Shown: one piece after another, positions 7,854 through 16,560 of the stretch
How the letters are laid out: the number at the start of each line of letters is the position of its first letter
Position numbering within the stretch: the first letter of the stretch is position 1
NCBI GenBank assembly: GCA_002386465.1
Contig: DGIT01000136.1
Span: 1-29,600, forward strand
Reading direction: 5' to 3'
DNA length: 29,600 bases
From: Burkholderiales bacterium UBA4615
GTDB taxonomy: Bacteria; Pseudomonadota; Gammaproteobacteria; Burkholderiales; Burkholderiaceae_E
Position numbers and translations under genes: made by a program
Notes under the pieces: generated by a model
The model's input: the letters and a program-made list of their open reading frames with translations, nothing else
Told to the model about the DNA's origin: nothing
Databases searched by the model: none

Positions 7854-8609
7854 TTGATCCTCTACGAATATCCGCTGAACGAACGGATCCGCACGCTGCT
7901 CAGGCTCGAGGATCTCTTCACCCGTCTGGATCATTTCATGACCCAGCCCGGGCCGCTGGAGCATCATGTCGCGATCACCACGCTCTTCGAGATCCTCGAG
8001 GTCGCGTCGCGCGCTGACCTGAAGTCCGATCTCCTGCAGGAACTCGAACGCCAACGCCTGGCACTGGGTGCCTTTCGTGACAATCCAGCAGTGTCTGCCG
8101 CCGCCCTGGATCAGGTGCTGGCGCAAATTGACGCGGCCACCCAGGCGCTGTCGACATCCTCAGGGCGCACTGGTCAGCATTTGCGTGACAACGAATGGCT
8201 GATGAGCATCCGCAACCGTACTGGTATTGCGGGCGGCACCTGCGAATTTGACCTGCCTTCCTACCATGCGTGGCAGCATCGGGACAGCGAGCAGCGCAGG
8301 CAGGATATCGACAGCTGGGCTGCGCCCTTTCGCCCCCTGCGCGACTGCCTCGTCATTGTCCTGCAATTGCTGCGTGAGTCTGCCCACCGCTCACGGGTCT
8401 CCACCCATCAGGGCAGCTATCAGCAGGCGCTGGGCGGGCGGGTCTTCCACATGCTGCAGATCCGGCTCGATCCCGCCAGCGGCGCCATCCCGGAGATCTC
8501 GGCCAACAAGTACATGCTCTGGATCCGCTTCACCATGCAGGGCGGAGATCTGCGGCCACGCCCGTTTGACGGGGTGGTGGAGTTCGATCTGTCGCTGTGC
8601 AGCCTCTGA
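7854..8609 (+). CDS. zapD: ZapD, FtsZ-bundling cell division protein (TTG start)
   Basis: ZapD (DUF1342) binds the FtsZ C-terminus and cross-links protofilaments at the Z-ring. The 251-aa product begins ILYEYPLNERIRTLLRLEDLF, the family's N-terminus. The codon before it is TTG at 7854, so I take TTG as the start; no ATG or GTG stands at the right place in frame. The family's SIRNRTGIAGGTCEFDLPSYH and YMLWIRF segments are present. It lies 52 bp after coaE and 37 bp before yacG. Its partner FtsZ, encoded in the same window, has the normal LDIPAFLRRQAD tail. Confidence 0.92.
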   Translation: MILYEYPLNERIRTLLRLEDLFTRLDHFMTQPGPLEHHVAITTLFEILEVASRADLKSDLLQELERQRLALGAFRDNPAVSAAALDQVLAQIDAATQALSTSSGRTGQHLRDNEWLMSIRNRTGIAGGTCEFDLPSYHAWQHRDSEQRRQDIDSWAAPFRPLRDCLVIVLQLLRESAHRSRVSTHQGSYQQALGGRVFHMLQIRLDPASGAIPEISANKYMLWIRFTMQGGDLRPRPFDGVVEFDLSLCSL

Positions 8610-8646
8610 CCTGCGCACCAACGACTGTCGCTACGGATACCGTTTC

Positions 8647-8868
8647 ATGAGCGTCACCATCGACTGCCCGATCTGCGGACACAAGTCCGAGTTTTCGCCG
8701 GCCAACCGCTGGCGCCCGTTCTGCAGCGAACGCTGCAAACAGATCGATCTCGGTGTGTGGGCCTCGAACGGCTATGCCATCCCGGGCGAATCCCTGGATC
8801 CGGATGCGGAAAACGACGGCTTGGGCCCGGCCGCGGCAGATCGACCGACCGGGCGTCGCGAAAACTGA
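8647..8868 (+). CDS. yacG: DNA gyrase inhibitor YacG (zinc protein)
   Basis: YacG is a small zinc-binding protein reported to bind GyrB and inhibit gyrase. This 73-aa product has the full zinc site, CPICG followed by FCSERCK (C-x2-C ... C-x3-C), and the DLGVWASNGYAIPG segment after it. The acidic, proline-rich tail is poorly conserved in the family. The gene ends the pilD-coaE-zapD-yacG series and converges on the Nudix gene, stop to stop, with 9 bp between. Confidence 0.93.
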   Translation: MSVTIDCPICGHKSEFSPANRWRPFCSERCKQIDLGVWASNGYAIPGESLDPDAENDGLGPAAADRPTGRREN

Positions 8869-8877
8869 CCTGCGACC

Positions 8878-9900
8878 TCAGTCCCAGGCGGCGCGCATGA
8901 GCGCCACCCCCTGAGCGCCCGCAGCACGGGCGGCCTCCAGCAAGCCTGCCTGCAAGCCGCCCAGCCCGAAGACCGGCAAGGCCGCTTGCGAGGTCAGTGC
9001 GGCCAGGCCGTCGAAACCGATGGTGGGCGCACCGGGGTGACTGGCCGTCGGCAGGACCGGGCCAGCCACCGCAAAGTCACAGCCCATCTCGGCGGCCTGC
9101 CGCAACTCCTCAGGCGAATGGCAGGATGCCGCCACCCAGTCGGCCTGTGGGCGCATCTGTGCCGCCATCAGATCGCGGGCGGTGAGATGCACGCCATCGG
9201 CCTGATGCCACCAGGAAGCGGGGTGCCGGCTGCTGATGATCAGTCGCAGCCGAGCACGCGCCCGCAGCGCCATCAGTCGCTCAAAGAGTGCCTCGCATTG
9301 CGGTGCAGGCAGATCAGGCTCCCGCAGTTGCAGCCAAAAATGTGAGGGCGCACTCACGGTATATCGCTTGTCAGACGAAGGGAGGTCCATCTGACGGCTG
9401 TGCGCCTCGAGTGCCCGCTCCAGCGCGTCTTCGAAAGCGGACACACCCAGCAGCCCGGCGCAGGAGATCGCATAGACCGGTGGCAAGGCCAGCCAGCGGA
9501 TCGGGCCGAGGGAAGCCGGCAGCAGCGGCTCAAGCGCAATGCCCGAGGCTGGCTGCCAGGACAACCGCTGCCCTTCCCGGGATTGCGGTTCGCCCTGCCA
9601 CTGTCGCACCCGTCGAAAGAACAGCCGCACGGTGGCATGGGGATAAGTATGGCCAATGACCAGCCAGGGCGTCGACTGCACGCCCTGAAGACCGAGCTCC
9701 TCGTCGAGTTCGCGGGCCAGGGCGTCGGCGACCGGTTCGCCCGGCTCGACCTTCCCACCAGGGAACTCCCAGTAGCCTGCGTAGGGGCGCCCCGGTGGCC
9801 GGCACGCCAGCAGCACCTGGCCATCCGGCCGTTCGATGACACCTACGGCCACATCGACCACCTTGGGGGCAGCTGCAACGGATCGGTCAGGATCAGTCAT
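8878..9900 (-). CDS. Nudix hydrolase fused to thiamine-phosphate-synthase-like domain
   Basis: The 340-aa, two-domain protein has an N-terminal MutT-type Nudix domain. Its 23-residue box runs from Gly49 to Leu71 (GKVEPGE ... RELDEELGL), as in enzymes that remove 8-oxo-dGTP from the nucleotide pool. The C-terminal half (about 185-340) looks like the TIM-barrel of thiamine monophosphate synthase/TenI (LIISSRHP, DGVHLTARDL, GCDFAVAGPVLPT, GLGGLQ). This fusion is known in proteobacteria, and the role of the second domain is unclear. ATG 9900 is preferred. A TTG at 9924 overlapping the upstream stop is possible but has no Shine-Dalgarno. It is the last gene of the argJ-DUF815-Nudix set. Confidence 0.9.
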   Translation of the reverse strand: MTDPDRSVAAAPKVVDVAVGVIERPDGQVLLACRPPGRPYAGYWEFPGGKVEPGEPVADALARELDEELGLQGVQSTPWLVIGHTYPHATVRLFFRRVRQWQGEPQSREGQRLSWQPASGIALEPLLPASLGPIRWLALPPVYAISCAGLLGVSAFEDALERALEAHSRQMDLPSSDKRYTVSAPSHFWLQLREPDLPAPQCEALFERLMALRARARLRLIISSRHPASWWHQADGVHLTARDLMAAQMRPQADWVAASCHSPEELRQAAEMGCDFAVAGPVLPTASHPGAPTIGFDGLAALTSQAALPVFGLGGLQAGLLEAARAAGAQGVALMRAAWD

Positions 9901-9920
9901 TGCGCAGCCCGTCGCACCAC

Positions 9921-10895
9921 TCAACGCGAACGCTTTGGCGCTTTCGGTGCACCGCCCGCCGCTTCATGGCTGCCCGCCCAGTCACGGGCAAATTGCCAGG
10001 CCACTCGGCCCGAGCGCGAGCCACGCTCCAGCGCCCAGCGCAAGGCATCGCCACGCGCCGCCTCAATCTGGCGGGCATCGCAGCCGAAATGGGCGAGCCA
10101 GTGCGCCACGACCGTGAGGTAGTCGTCCTGGCGGAATGGATAGAAATTGACCCAGAGGCCGAAGCGCTCTGAGAGCGAAATTTTTTCTTCCGAACTCTCG
10201 CCCGGATGGATCTCGCCGTCTTCGGTGTGATGCGCTGCGAGGTTCTCGCTCATCTTCTCGGGCATCAGATGGCGGCGGTTGCTGGTGGCATAGATCAGCA
10301 CGTTCTCAGACGACGCGGCAATCGAGCCGTCGAGTGCCACCTTCATCGCCTTGTAGCCAGCTTCGCCCTCTTCAAACGACAGGTCGTCGCAGAACACAAT
10401 GAACTTCTCGGGCCGCTCGGCCACCAGGTCGACGATATCGGGCAGATCGACCAGATCGGCTTTATCCACTTCGATCAGGCGCAAGCCCTTTTTAGAATAG
10501 GCATTCAGGCAGGCCTTGATCAGCGAGGACTTGCCCGTACCGCGCGAACCGGTGAGCAGGACATTGTTGGCCGGGCGGCCTTCGACGAACTGACGCGTGT
10601 TGCGCTCAATGAGTTGCTTGGCTTCGTCGATATTGCGCAGGTCGCTCAGTTTGATGCCGGAACGGTGGCGCACGGCCTGCAGCCACGACTGCACACCCAG
10701 GCCCGTGGCCCGGCGACGCCAGCGAAACGCCACCGCATCCCAGTCGGGTTCGACCGTCTGCGGCAGCAGCGCATCGACCCGCGCAAGGACACCTTCGATG
10801 CGATCGGCCAGGCGCTGCAGGCTGGGGTTGAGGGACGAGGTCGCAGTCACGGCTGGGGCAGGACTCGCACGGCGCGAGGAAGCAGATGCGGGCAT
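9921..10895 (-). CDS. DUF815 family AAA ATPase
   Basis: The 324-aa protein is a P-loop ATPase of a conserved bacterial family whose biological role is not settled. Walker A is GSRGTGKSS (about 116-124) and Walker B is FIVFCDDLSF (about 165-174). The arginine/sensor-rich region ATSNRRHLMPEKM follows, then the SLSERFGLW motif typical of the family. The N-terminal 25 residues are low-complexity Ala/Ser/Pro. ATG 10895 lies 5 bp after the argJ stop, indicating cotranscription with argJ. This pairing is common in betaproteobacteria. Confidence 0.9.
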   Translation of the reverse strand: MPASASSRRASPAPAVTATSSLNPSLQRLADRIEGVLARVDALLPQTVEPDWDAVAFRWRRRATGLGVQSWLQAVRHRSGIKLSDLRNIDEAKQLIERNTRQFVEGRPANNVLLTGSRGTGKSSLIKACLNAYSKKGLRLIEVDKADLVDLPDIVDLVAERPEKFIVFCDDLSFEEGEAGYKAMKVALDGSIAASSENVLIYATSNRRHLMPEKMSENLAAHHTEDGEIHPGESSEEKISLSERFGLWVNFYPFRQDDYLTVVAHWLAHFGCDARQIEAARGDALRWALERGSRSGRVAWQFARDWAGSHEAAGGAPKAPKRSR

Positions 10896-10900
10896 GGTGC

Positions 10901-12127
10901 TCAGGACCGGTAGTCGGCGTTGATCGAAACGTAGTCGTGCGACAGGTCGCAGGTCCACACGGTGGTGGCAGCGCTGCCACGGTTGAGCACGGCGCGCACG
11001 GTGATCTCGGCTTCCTTCATCACTCGCTGGCCGTCTTCTTCAAGGTAGTCGGGGTGACGGCCGCCCTGGCGCGCCACATGCACATCGCCCAGGTAAAGGT
11101 CGATCTTCGTTTGATCCAGATCATCGATGCCGGCGTAGCCGATGGCACACAAAATGCGGCCCAGGTTCGGGTCGGATGCAAAGAACGCGGTCTTGATGAG
11201 CGGCGAGTGTGCAATGGCATAGGCCACCGCGTCGGCCTCGCGTGCGTTGCCAGCGCCCTCAATCTGCACGGTGATGAATTTGGTGGCGCCTTCGCCGTCG
11301 CGCACGATCGCCTGTGCCAGCAGACGCGCCACCTCGACGATGGCCTCGCGCAAAGCCTGTCCCTGCGCGGATGCGGCACTGTCCACACGCATGCCGCCCG
11401 CACCCGTGGCCAGCAATACAAAGGAATCATTGGTGGAGGTGTCGCCATCAATGGTGATGCGGTTGAAACTCGCATCGGCCGCCTCCCGGACCCACTGCTG
11501 CAGCAGCTCCTGCGGTACTGCGGCGTCGGTGGCCACAAAGCCCAGCATCGTGCCCATATTCGGGCGGATCATGCCGGCGCCCTTGGACATGCCGGTGACG
11601 ACGGCCTGAGCGCCGCCCACCTGCACGCGTCGCGAAAACGCCTTGGGCAGCGTGTCGGTGGTCATGATGGCCTCGGCCGCCTGGGCCCAATTGGCAGGCT
11701 TCAGATCGGCCAGCGCCTGCGGCAGCCCTGCCACCAGCCGATCGACCGGCAACTGCTCAAGGATCACGCCAGTCGAAAACGGCAGCACCTGCGACGGTTC
11801 GCACCCCATCAGGCGCGCCACGGCCGCACAGGTGTCGCGTGCGGCGCTCAGGCCCTGCGCGCCAGTGCCTGCATTCGCATTGCCGGTATTGACGACCAGC
11901 GCGCGCACGCCCTGATTCAGGGCCAGGTGCTCACGGCAGATTTGAACCGGCGCGGCGCAGAACCGGTTGCGTGTGAACACGCCCGCAGCGGTGGTGCCTG
12001 GCGCCAGTCGCGCCAGCAGCACATCACGCCGATTGGCTTTACGGATACCGGCCTGCGCGGTGCCAAGTTCCAGGCCGGCCACCGGCAACAGTGAGGCGGG
12101 ATCGGGGGCGGTGAGATTGACGGGCAT
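10901..12127 (-). CDS. argJ: bifunctional ornithine acetyltransferase / N-acetylglutamate synthase
   Basis: ArgJ moves the acetyl group from N-acetylornithine to glutamate, and in bifunctional forms also makes N-acetylglutamate from acetyl-CoA, so it serves the cyclic arginine pathway. The 408-aa proenzyme cleaves itself at a conserved threonine. Here the site is KGAGMIRPNMGTMLGF with Thr193 as the predicted nucleophile. The LVVNTGNANAGTG, LPFSTGVI and ITIDGDTSTND blocks are intact. Start ATG 12127 fits the family N-terminus. A TACAAT element at 12181-12186 on this strand may be its -10 box. Confidence 0.95.
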   Translation of the reverse strand: MPVNLTAPDPASLLPVAGLELGTAQAGIRKANRRDVLLARLAPGTTAAGVFTRNRFCAAPVQICREHLALNQGVRALVVNTGNANAGTGAQGLSAARDTCAAVARLMGCEPSQVLPFSTGVILEQLPVDRLVAGLPQALADLKPANWAQAAEAIMTTDTLPKAFSRRVQVGGAQAVVTGMSKGAGMIRPNMGTMLGFVATDAAVPQELLQQWVREAADASFNRITIDGDTSTNDSFVLLATGAGGMRVDSAASAQGQALREAIVEVARLLAQAIVRDGEGATKFITVQIEGAGNAREADAVAYAIAHSPLIKTAFFASDPNLGRILCAIGYAGIDDLDQTKIDLYLGDVHVARQGGRHPDYLEEDGQRVMKEAEITVRAVLNRGSAATTVWTCDLSHDYVSINADYRS

Positions 12128-12253
12128 GAGCGTGGTCCGGGTCGGGCGCTGTACGGATACAGCGGGGCGCAAAACCCGGAATTGTACTGCTGCGATGTAC
12201 CGATCTGCCGCGGTTCGCAGCAGTGTCCGTCAGCGCCCTGACATGACAGCGGA
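12128..12253 (-). promoter_or_regulatory. argJ leader with strong inverted repeat and possible -10 box
   Basis: This gap lies between the GMC oxidoreductase stop and the argJ start. ACTGCTGCGA (12186-12195) pairs perfectly with TCGCAGCAGT (12215-12224) around 19 nt. A second hairpin, CGCTGTA/TACAGCG with a CGGA loop, lies at 12147-12164. On the minus strand TACAAT (12186-12181) abuts the first repeat and could be an argJ -10 box, though no convincing -35 box lies 17 bp upstream. The larger stem could instead end the GMC operon transcript; it lacks a T-run. Confidence 0.4.
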
Positions 12254-13873
12254 TCAGTCGAACAGATTGGTCAGCCGCTGCTTGATCTGGTCGGCCACGT
12301 ACAGCGCGATGGCCTGTAGGGTGGACGTGGGGTTCACACCGCCCGAGGTCACGAATACGCTGCCATCGACGATGAACAGGTTCTTCACATCGTGGCTGCG
12401 GCCCCATTCATTGACCACGGAAGTGCCTGGGTCGGTGCCCATGCGCGCCGTGCCCAACAGGTGCCAGCCAGCATAGAGCTGGGGGGCCACCGCGGCCACG
12501 TCATGCGCACCTGCTTCACGCATCAGCTCGGTGCCGCGCGCAATCGCATGATCAAGCATGAGCCGACTGTTGTCGCTCAAGGTGTAATCGATCTTCGGTG
12601 CGGGAATGCCATCAGCATCCTTGAGGACTGCATCAAGTGTGACCCGGTTGTGCAACTCGGGCAGGTCTTCACAAATAGCTGAGATCGCTGCGCTGCGATC
12701 GAACAGCTTTCTGAACGCTGCATGATGCCCTGCGCCCCATGGAATCCGCCCGATGCTCATTCCATTGACCGCAGTCATCACCGGCCCCATGCCGCGATTG
12801 ATCTGCCAGGAATAGCCGCGCACAAACCCGCGCGATCGATCAGTCTCGTAGAACTCATGGCTCCAGGTACCGATATGCGGGCCGCGATAGCCGTCCATGG
12901 GTTCATCGAAAAACCCGCGAATGGACGCATACGGATGGAACATCAGGTTGCGCCCGACCAGGTCGCTGGAATTGGCCAGACCATTGGGATGACGCGATGA
13001 AGCCGAATTGAGCAGCAGGCGCGGTGTGCCAATGCCGTTGCAGGCCATGATCACGATCTCGGCCGGCTGAAAACGCTCTACGCCATCCGCATCGACATAC
13101 ACCGCGCCCGAGGCGAGCCCCTGCTCGTTGGTGGTGATCTCGCGCACGCGGCAGCGCGTGCGCAGCTCCACTCGCTGGCGAATCGCAGCCGGCCAATAGG
13201 TGATGTCTGTGCTGGCCTTGGCCCCTTGCGCGCAGCCTGCAATGCAGTGGCCCAGGTTGATGCAAGGCGCGCGGCCTTCGTATTCGCGCGTGGCCATGGC
13301 AGTGTCCGACGGCCACCAGTGCCAGCCCAGGCGATTCATCGCCGAGCCGATGACCTGCCCGGTGCGCCCCAGCGGCAGCGGCGGCATCACCGCTTCCTTG
13401 GGCGGATACGCCGGGTCACCGGCCAGCCCCGAGATGCCCATCATGCGATCGTTTACCGCGAAGAACGGCTCGAGGGTGCGGTAGTCGATTGGCCAGTCGT
13501 CGGCTACGCCATCGAGCGTGCGCACCTTGAAATCCGACGGATGCAGACGCGGAAAATGTCCCGCGTACAAAATGGTGCCGCCGCCCACACCATTGAAATT
13601 GGTGACCTTGATCGGCGAGTTGTCCTCGTTGATCGGGTAATCGTGCGGCCCCGCGCGCCGGTTGGGGTTGATATGGAAGTCGCCCAGCTGGCGGGTTTCC
13701 CAGTCGCGGCCGTTGCTGGGGTAGTCGGTGGGCTTGACCCAATCGCCTTGCTCCAGACACAGGATGCGCATGCGGGTGTCGGCCAGGCTCCATGCCACGG
13801 CCGCGCCCGAGGCACCCGCGCCGATGATCAGCACATCGACGGGTTCATTCTTGAAGGACTCGTTCGAACTCAT
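12254..13873 (-). CDS. GMC-type FAD oxidoreductase with C-x5-C-x3-C motif
   Basis: The 539-aa flavoprotein has the Rossmann motif VLIIGAGASGAAVAW (glycines 18-23). The GMC C-terminal half has GWHLLGTARMGTDP (His471) and GGVNPTSTLQ (Asn514), the likely catalytic His-Asn pair that takes up the substrate hydroxyl proton. It is closest in style to the large subunits of bacterial gluconate/glucose/fructose dehydrogenases, not to choline oxidases. Cys204, Cys210 and Cys214 (CINLGHCIAGC) match the spacing of the cysteines that hold a 3Fe-4S cluster in FAD-glucose dehydrogenase of Burkholderia. No Tat or Sec signal is visible. It lies with a subunit-3-like gene and a dehydratase, so the substrate is probably a sugar, polyol or sugar acid. 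The ATG at 13873 fits the start of the FAD fold. Confidence 0.88.
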   Translation of the reverse strand: MSSNESFKNEPVDVLIIGAGASGAAVAWSLADTRMRILCLEQGDWVKPTDYPSNGRDWETRQLGDFHINPNRRAGPHDYPINEDNSPIKVTNFNGVGGGTILYAGHFPRLHPSDFKVRTLDGVADDWPIDYRTLEPFFAVNDRMMGISGLAGDPAYPPKEAVMPPLPLGRTGQVIGSAMNRLGWHWWPSDTAMATREYEGRAPCINLGHCIAGCAQGAKASTDITYWPAAIRQRVELRTRCRVREITTNEQGLASGAVYVDADGVERFQPAEIVIMACNGIGTPRLLLNSASSRHPNGLANSSDLVGRNLMFHPYASIRGFFDEPMDGYRGPHIGTWSHEFYETDRSRGFVRGYSWQINRGMGPVMTAVNGMSIGRIPWGAGHHAAFRKLFDRSAAISAICEDLPELHNRVTLDAVLKDADGIPAPKIDYTLSDNSRLMLDHAIARGTELMREAGAHDVAAVAPQLYAGWHLLGTARMGTDPGTSVVNEWGRSHDVKNLFIVDGSVFVTSGGVNPTSTLQAIALYVADQIKQRLTNLFD

Positions 13874-13975
13874 ACCTGCATCCTGATGGGCGTCACGGCA
13901 CGACTGCGCCAATGGTTCCTGCGAGATCAGCGCCAGCTGTGTGGCACGACCGCAGGCTCGAACATGGTCATCAAC

Positions 13976-15199
13976 TCAGGCGCGCGCGGTATTGGCGCGC
14001 GGCGGGCCCATCAGCCCGTGCGAGGCCAGCGGCGGGTACTTGAGCATCACAGCCTCCACTGGTTCAGTGCCCCAGCCAGGCCGATCAGGTATCACCAGGT
14101 GGCCGTCCCGATACTCGGGCACGTGCGTGAAGAGTTCGTGGTCCCAGGCAATGCGGTCGATGTCGACTTCCATGATTCGAAGGTTCGGAATGGCCGCACA
14201 AAAATGCGCATTCATCATCGTGCACAGGTGGCCATAGAAGTTGTGGCAGGCCACGTTCACTTCATGCGCTTCAGCGGCCGCGGCAATTTTCATCGACTGC
14301 CACACGCCGTTCCAGGGCGTGTCGACGATGGCCACATCCATGGCCTGCGCCTTGAAGAACGGCATGAACTGCTGCACGCCGATCAGCGTTTCGCCCGAGG
14401 CAATCGGGTGCGGGCTGCGCGCACGCAAATGAGCCAGAGCCTGCGGGTCGCGCGTATCGAACTCGATCCAGAACATGTCCAGATCGGCGATGGCCCGCAG
14501 CACCTTCAGCGCGCCCTCGGTGCGCATGTTGAAGTTCAGATCGAGCAGGATGTCGACATTGGGGCCAGCGGCTTCACGCATGATCTGCAGATGCTCGCGC
14601 AATCCGTTGATCATGGTGCGCTCGGCATTCAGACCTGGTTCGAAGGGTCGCGCAAAGCCGGGCGCCCAGCCCAGGATCTTGCCGTCCTCGTAGCGGAAGA
14701 TATTGGTCTTGAGTGCGGTGAAGCCCTTGTCACGCACTTCGCGCGCCAGCGCGCGCGTGCCGTCTGCATTGGTGATTGCCGGCTGGTAATGCGGTGTGCG
14801 GGTGGCACGCCAGGTCACGCAATGCGACCAGTACACGCGCATGCGGTCGCGCATCTTGCCGCCCAGTAATTCGTAGCAGGGCACACCGAGTGTTTTAGCC
14901 TTGGCATCGAGCAGCGCATTTTCAATCGCGCCTAAGCCCTGGCCCACCACGCCGCCCGCACCGGGTCGGGTCATGCCGAAGAGCTCTTCGCGAATGCGCT
15001 CATGGTTCATCACCGACTGGCCAACCACCTTGGCTGACAGCTGGTTGATGACCGCGCCCACGCCGGGTGAGCCGAAGCCTTCATCGAACTCGCTCCAGCC
15101 CACCGTGCCGTCTTCGGTGGTGATCTTCACAAAGTAGTAATTGCGCCAGGACGCGCTGCAGGACAGCGTCTTGACTTCAGCGATACGAGGGTTGGCCAT
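13976..15199 (-). CDS. enolase-superfamily (mandelate racemase/muconate lactonizing) sugar-acid dehydratase
   Basis: The 407-aa enzyme belongs to the MR/MLE group, which abstracts a proton next to a carboxylate with Mg2+. Metal ligands are predicted at Asp220 (LLDLNFN), Glu246 (WIEFD) and Glu270 (ASGETL). Lys164 (ALKTNIF) and the Asp293/His319 pair (IVDTPWN, CHNFYGH) are candidate acid-base residues. This layout suits an aldonate dehydratase or a related epimerase; the exact substrate cannot be told. It has a good ribosome site (GGAG 9 nt before ATG 15199). It is transcribed between the subunit-3-like gene (106 bp upstream) and the GMC flavoprotein (102 bp downstream). The pairing suggests sugar oxidation, then dehydration of the acid to a 2-keto-3-deoxy acid. 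Confidence 0.88.
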   Translation of the reverse strand: MANPRIAEVKTLSCSASWRNYYFVKITTEDGTVGWSEFDEGFGSPGVGAVINQLSAKVVGQSVMNHERIREELFGMTRPGAGGVVGQGLGAIENALLDAKAKTLGVPCYELLGGKMRDRMRVYWSHCVTWRATRTPHYQPAITNADGTRALAREVRDKGFTALKTNIFRYEDGKILGWAPGFARPFEPGLNAERTMINGLREHLQIMREAAGPNVDILLDLNFNMRTEGALKVLRAIADLDMFWIEFDTRDPQALAHLRARSPHPIASGETLIGVQQFMPFFKAQAMDVAIVDTPWNGVWQSMKIAAAAEAHEVNVACHNFYGHLCTMMNAHFCAAIPNLRIMEVDIDRIAWDHELFTHVPEYRDGHLVIPDRPGWGTEPVEAVMLKYPPLASHGLMGPPRANTARA

Positions 15200-15305
15200 G
15201 AAGGTCTCCGGTCGGAATGGGGGCGAAAGCGCTTGGAGCGTGATCAGTCATGAACGTATTGATGCATCAGTGACGGGCAGGTAAGCCATCTGGTCGGTGA
15301 TCGGG
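15200..15305 (-). promoter_or_regulatory. intergenic segment with palindrome upstream of the dehydratase
   Basis: The gap holds a perfect 10-bp palindrome TGATGCATCA (15260-15269), flanked by related TCAGTCA and TCAGTGA words. Such a layout could be an operator for a GntR- or LacI-type regulator and an internal promoter, but no regulator gene is nearby and no clear -35/-10 pair was found. The dehydratase ribosome site lies at its left end. Confidence 0.25.
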
Positions 15306-15788
15306 CTAAGGCACTTCGCGATACACCTTGGAGCGTGCGCGCACCGGGTCGAGCAGTGACAGATCGCCGGCCTCGAGCTCAAATCCCTTGGGAAAGGGCG
15401 CACGCACTTCCATGCCAATGGCCTGCATCACGCGATCGTCGCGGTAATAAGCCTGCGCAGTGACCGCTTCCAGGACGGCCGCAAGGGTCGGCTCGCTTTC
15501 ACGCAGGCGACCTGCGGCCTCCTGTTGCTGCGCGCCGGGCAGGTCGGCAAACACACCGTGCGCCAGGGCATCGAGCCTGGCGAGTGCCTGCATCACGACC
15601 TGCGCATCGCGCCCGATGGACAATTCAATGTCCGCGACGATGCGCGCATCGTCAGCACCCGGCATGCCCAGCGCCGCATCGGCCGGAATGATCAGGGCGG
15701 CGAGCGCGCGCAGGTTGCGTCGTTGCACCGCGGTGAGCACAGCGCGGCCAGTCGGTGTGACCGGAGAGGTGGTCGTCGATGAGGCCAT
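15306..15788 (-). CDS. gluconate 2-dehydrogenase subunit 3-like protein
   Basis: The 160-aa protein resembles the small (gamma) subunit of membrane gluconate/FAD-glucose dehydrogenases. That subunit assists folding and export of the flavoprotein, carrying it through the Tat system. Visible family features are the N-terminal helix LRALAALIIPADAALGMPGADDARIVADIE and the ending GMEVRAPFPKGFE. Known relatives usually begin with a twin-arginine signal; this one, starting at ATG 15788, does not, and no RRxFL motif occurs further upstream in frame. It is the first gene of the set with the dehydratase and GMC flavoprotein. No cytochrome c subunit gene accompanies them. Confidence 0.7.
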   Translation of the reverse strand: MASSTTTSPVTPTGRAVLTAVQRRNLRALAALIIPADAALGMPGADDARIVADIELSIGRDAQVVMQALARLDALAHGVFADLPGAQQQEAAGRLRESEPTLAAVLEAVTAQAYYRDDRVMQAIGMEVRAPFPKGFELEAGDLSLLDPVRARSKVYREVP

Positions 15789-15990
15789 ATCGGGAGTCTC
15801 GCGTGAAGCACCGCGGCCCCACTGCAGGGCCTGCCCCATGTGCAGGGGCGGGTGATCGGCTAGAGTGCCAGCGCATCGTGGGCCTGGGCAAGTCGTCCGG
15901 GCGCAAGCCATTTCGTTTGCATGACGATCGACGATCGGCCGCCAACGCCCCTGCATGCCTGCCCCGAACATTCTTTTCGCTGAGCAACCA

Positions 15991-16560
15991 ATGAAGACCT
16001 GTCGTGTGATCCTGTTGTGCCTGATGTGCTGGGTTGGCTTGAGCGCGCAGGCAGGCGAACTGGCTGACAAGCTGCGCTCACCCCGTCAGGTGCTGCTCAT
16101 GCGTCATGCCTATGCGCCCGGCGTGGGTGACCCCAGCGGCTACCGACTGGACGACTGTGCCACGCAGCGCAATCTGGATGTACAGGGCCTGGCCCAGGCA
16201 ACTCGCACAGGGCTTTGGCTCAAACGTCAGGGCGTGGACAAGGCGTGGGTCTTCTCGAGTGTCTGGTGCCGCTGCCGTGATACGGCGGGTGCGCTTGACC
16301 TGGGCAGTGTCACGACCGAGGCGTCACTGGCCTCGTTCTTCGACAGACCTGAGCAGGCGGGTCCATCCAACGAAGCGCTGACGCGGTTCATCGCCCGCAT
16401 GCTGCCCGGCAAAGGTGAGCGCGCCCTGATCCTGGTGACGCATCACGTGAATATCCGGGCGTTTACAGGCCGCGACATCGGCTCGGGCGACATGCTGCTG
16501 GTGCAGGTGGATGCTCAGGGTCGCGCGGTCTCGCCTATGCACATACCCAGCCCGCCCTGA
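15991..16560 (+). CDS. secreted histidine phosphatase family protein
   Basis: The 189-aa protein has a signal peptide (MKTCRVILLCLMCWVGLSAQAGE) and so is predicted to act in the periplasm. The phosphatase core begins at LLMRHAYAPG, a variant of the RHG motif with RHA, whose His is the expected phospho-acceptor. The second conserved histidine lies in LVTHHVNIRAFTG. The C-rich SSVWCRCRDTAG carries the arginine typical of the family's second motif. The substrate is unknown. It is divergent from the gluconate-dehydrogenase subunit gene across a 202-bp gap (15789-15990), in which I see no convincing promoter, and convergent with the aminotransferase gene. Confidence 0.85.
   Translation: MKTCRVILLCLMCWVGLSAQAGELADKLRSPRQVLLMRHAYAPGVGDPSGYRLDDCATQRNLDVQGLAQATRTGLWLKRQGVDKAWVFSSVWCRCRDTAGALDLGSVTTEASLASFFDRPEQAGPSNEALTRFIARMLPGKGERALILVTHHVNIRAFTGRDIGSGDMLLVQVDAQGRAVSPMHIPSPP

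Noticed and set aside
13226..14869. 547-codon open frame on the plus strand
   Set aside because: It runs across the GMC and dehydratase genes on the opposite strand and has no recognisable domain. The minus-strand genes have full catalytic motifs.
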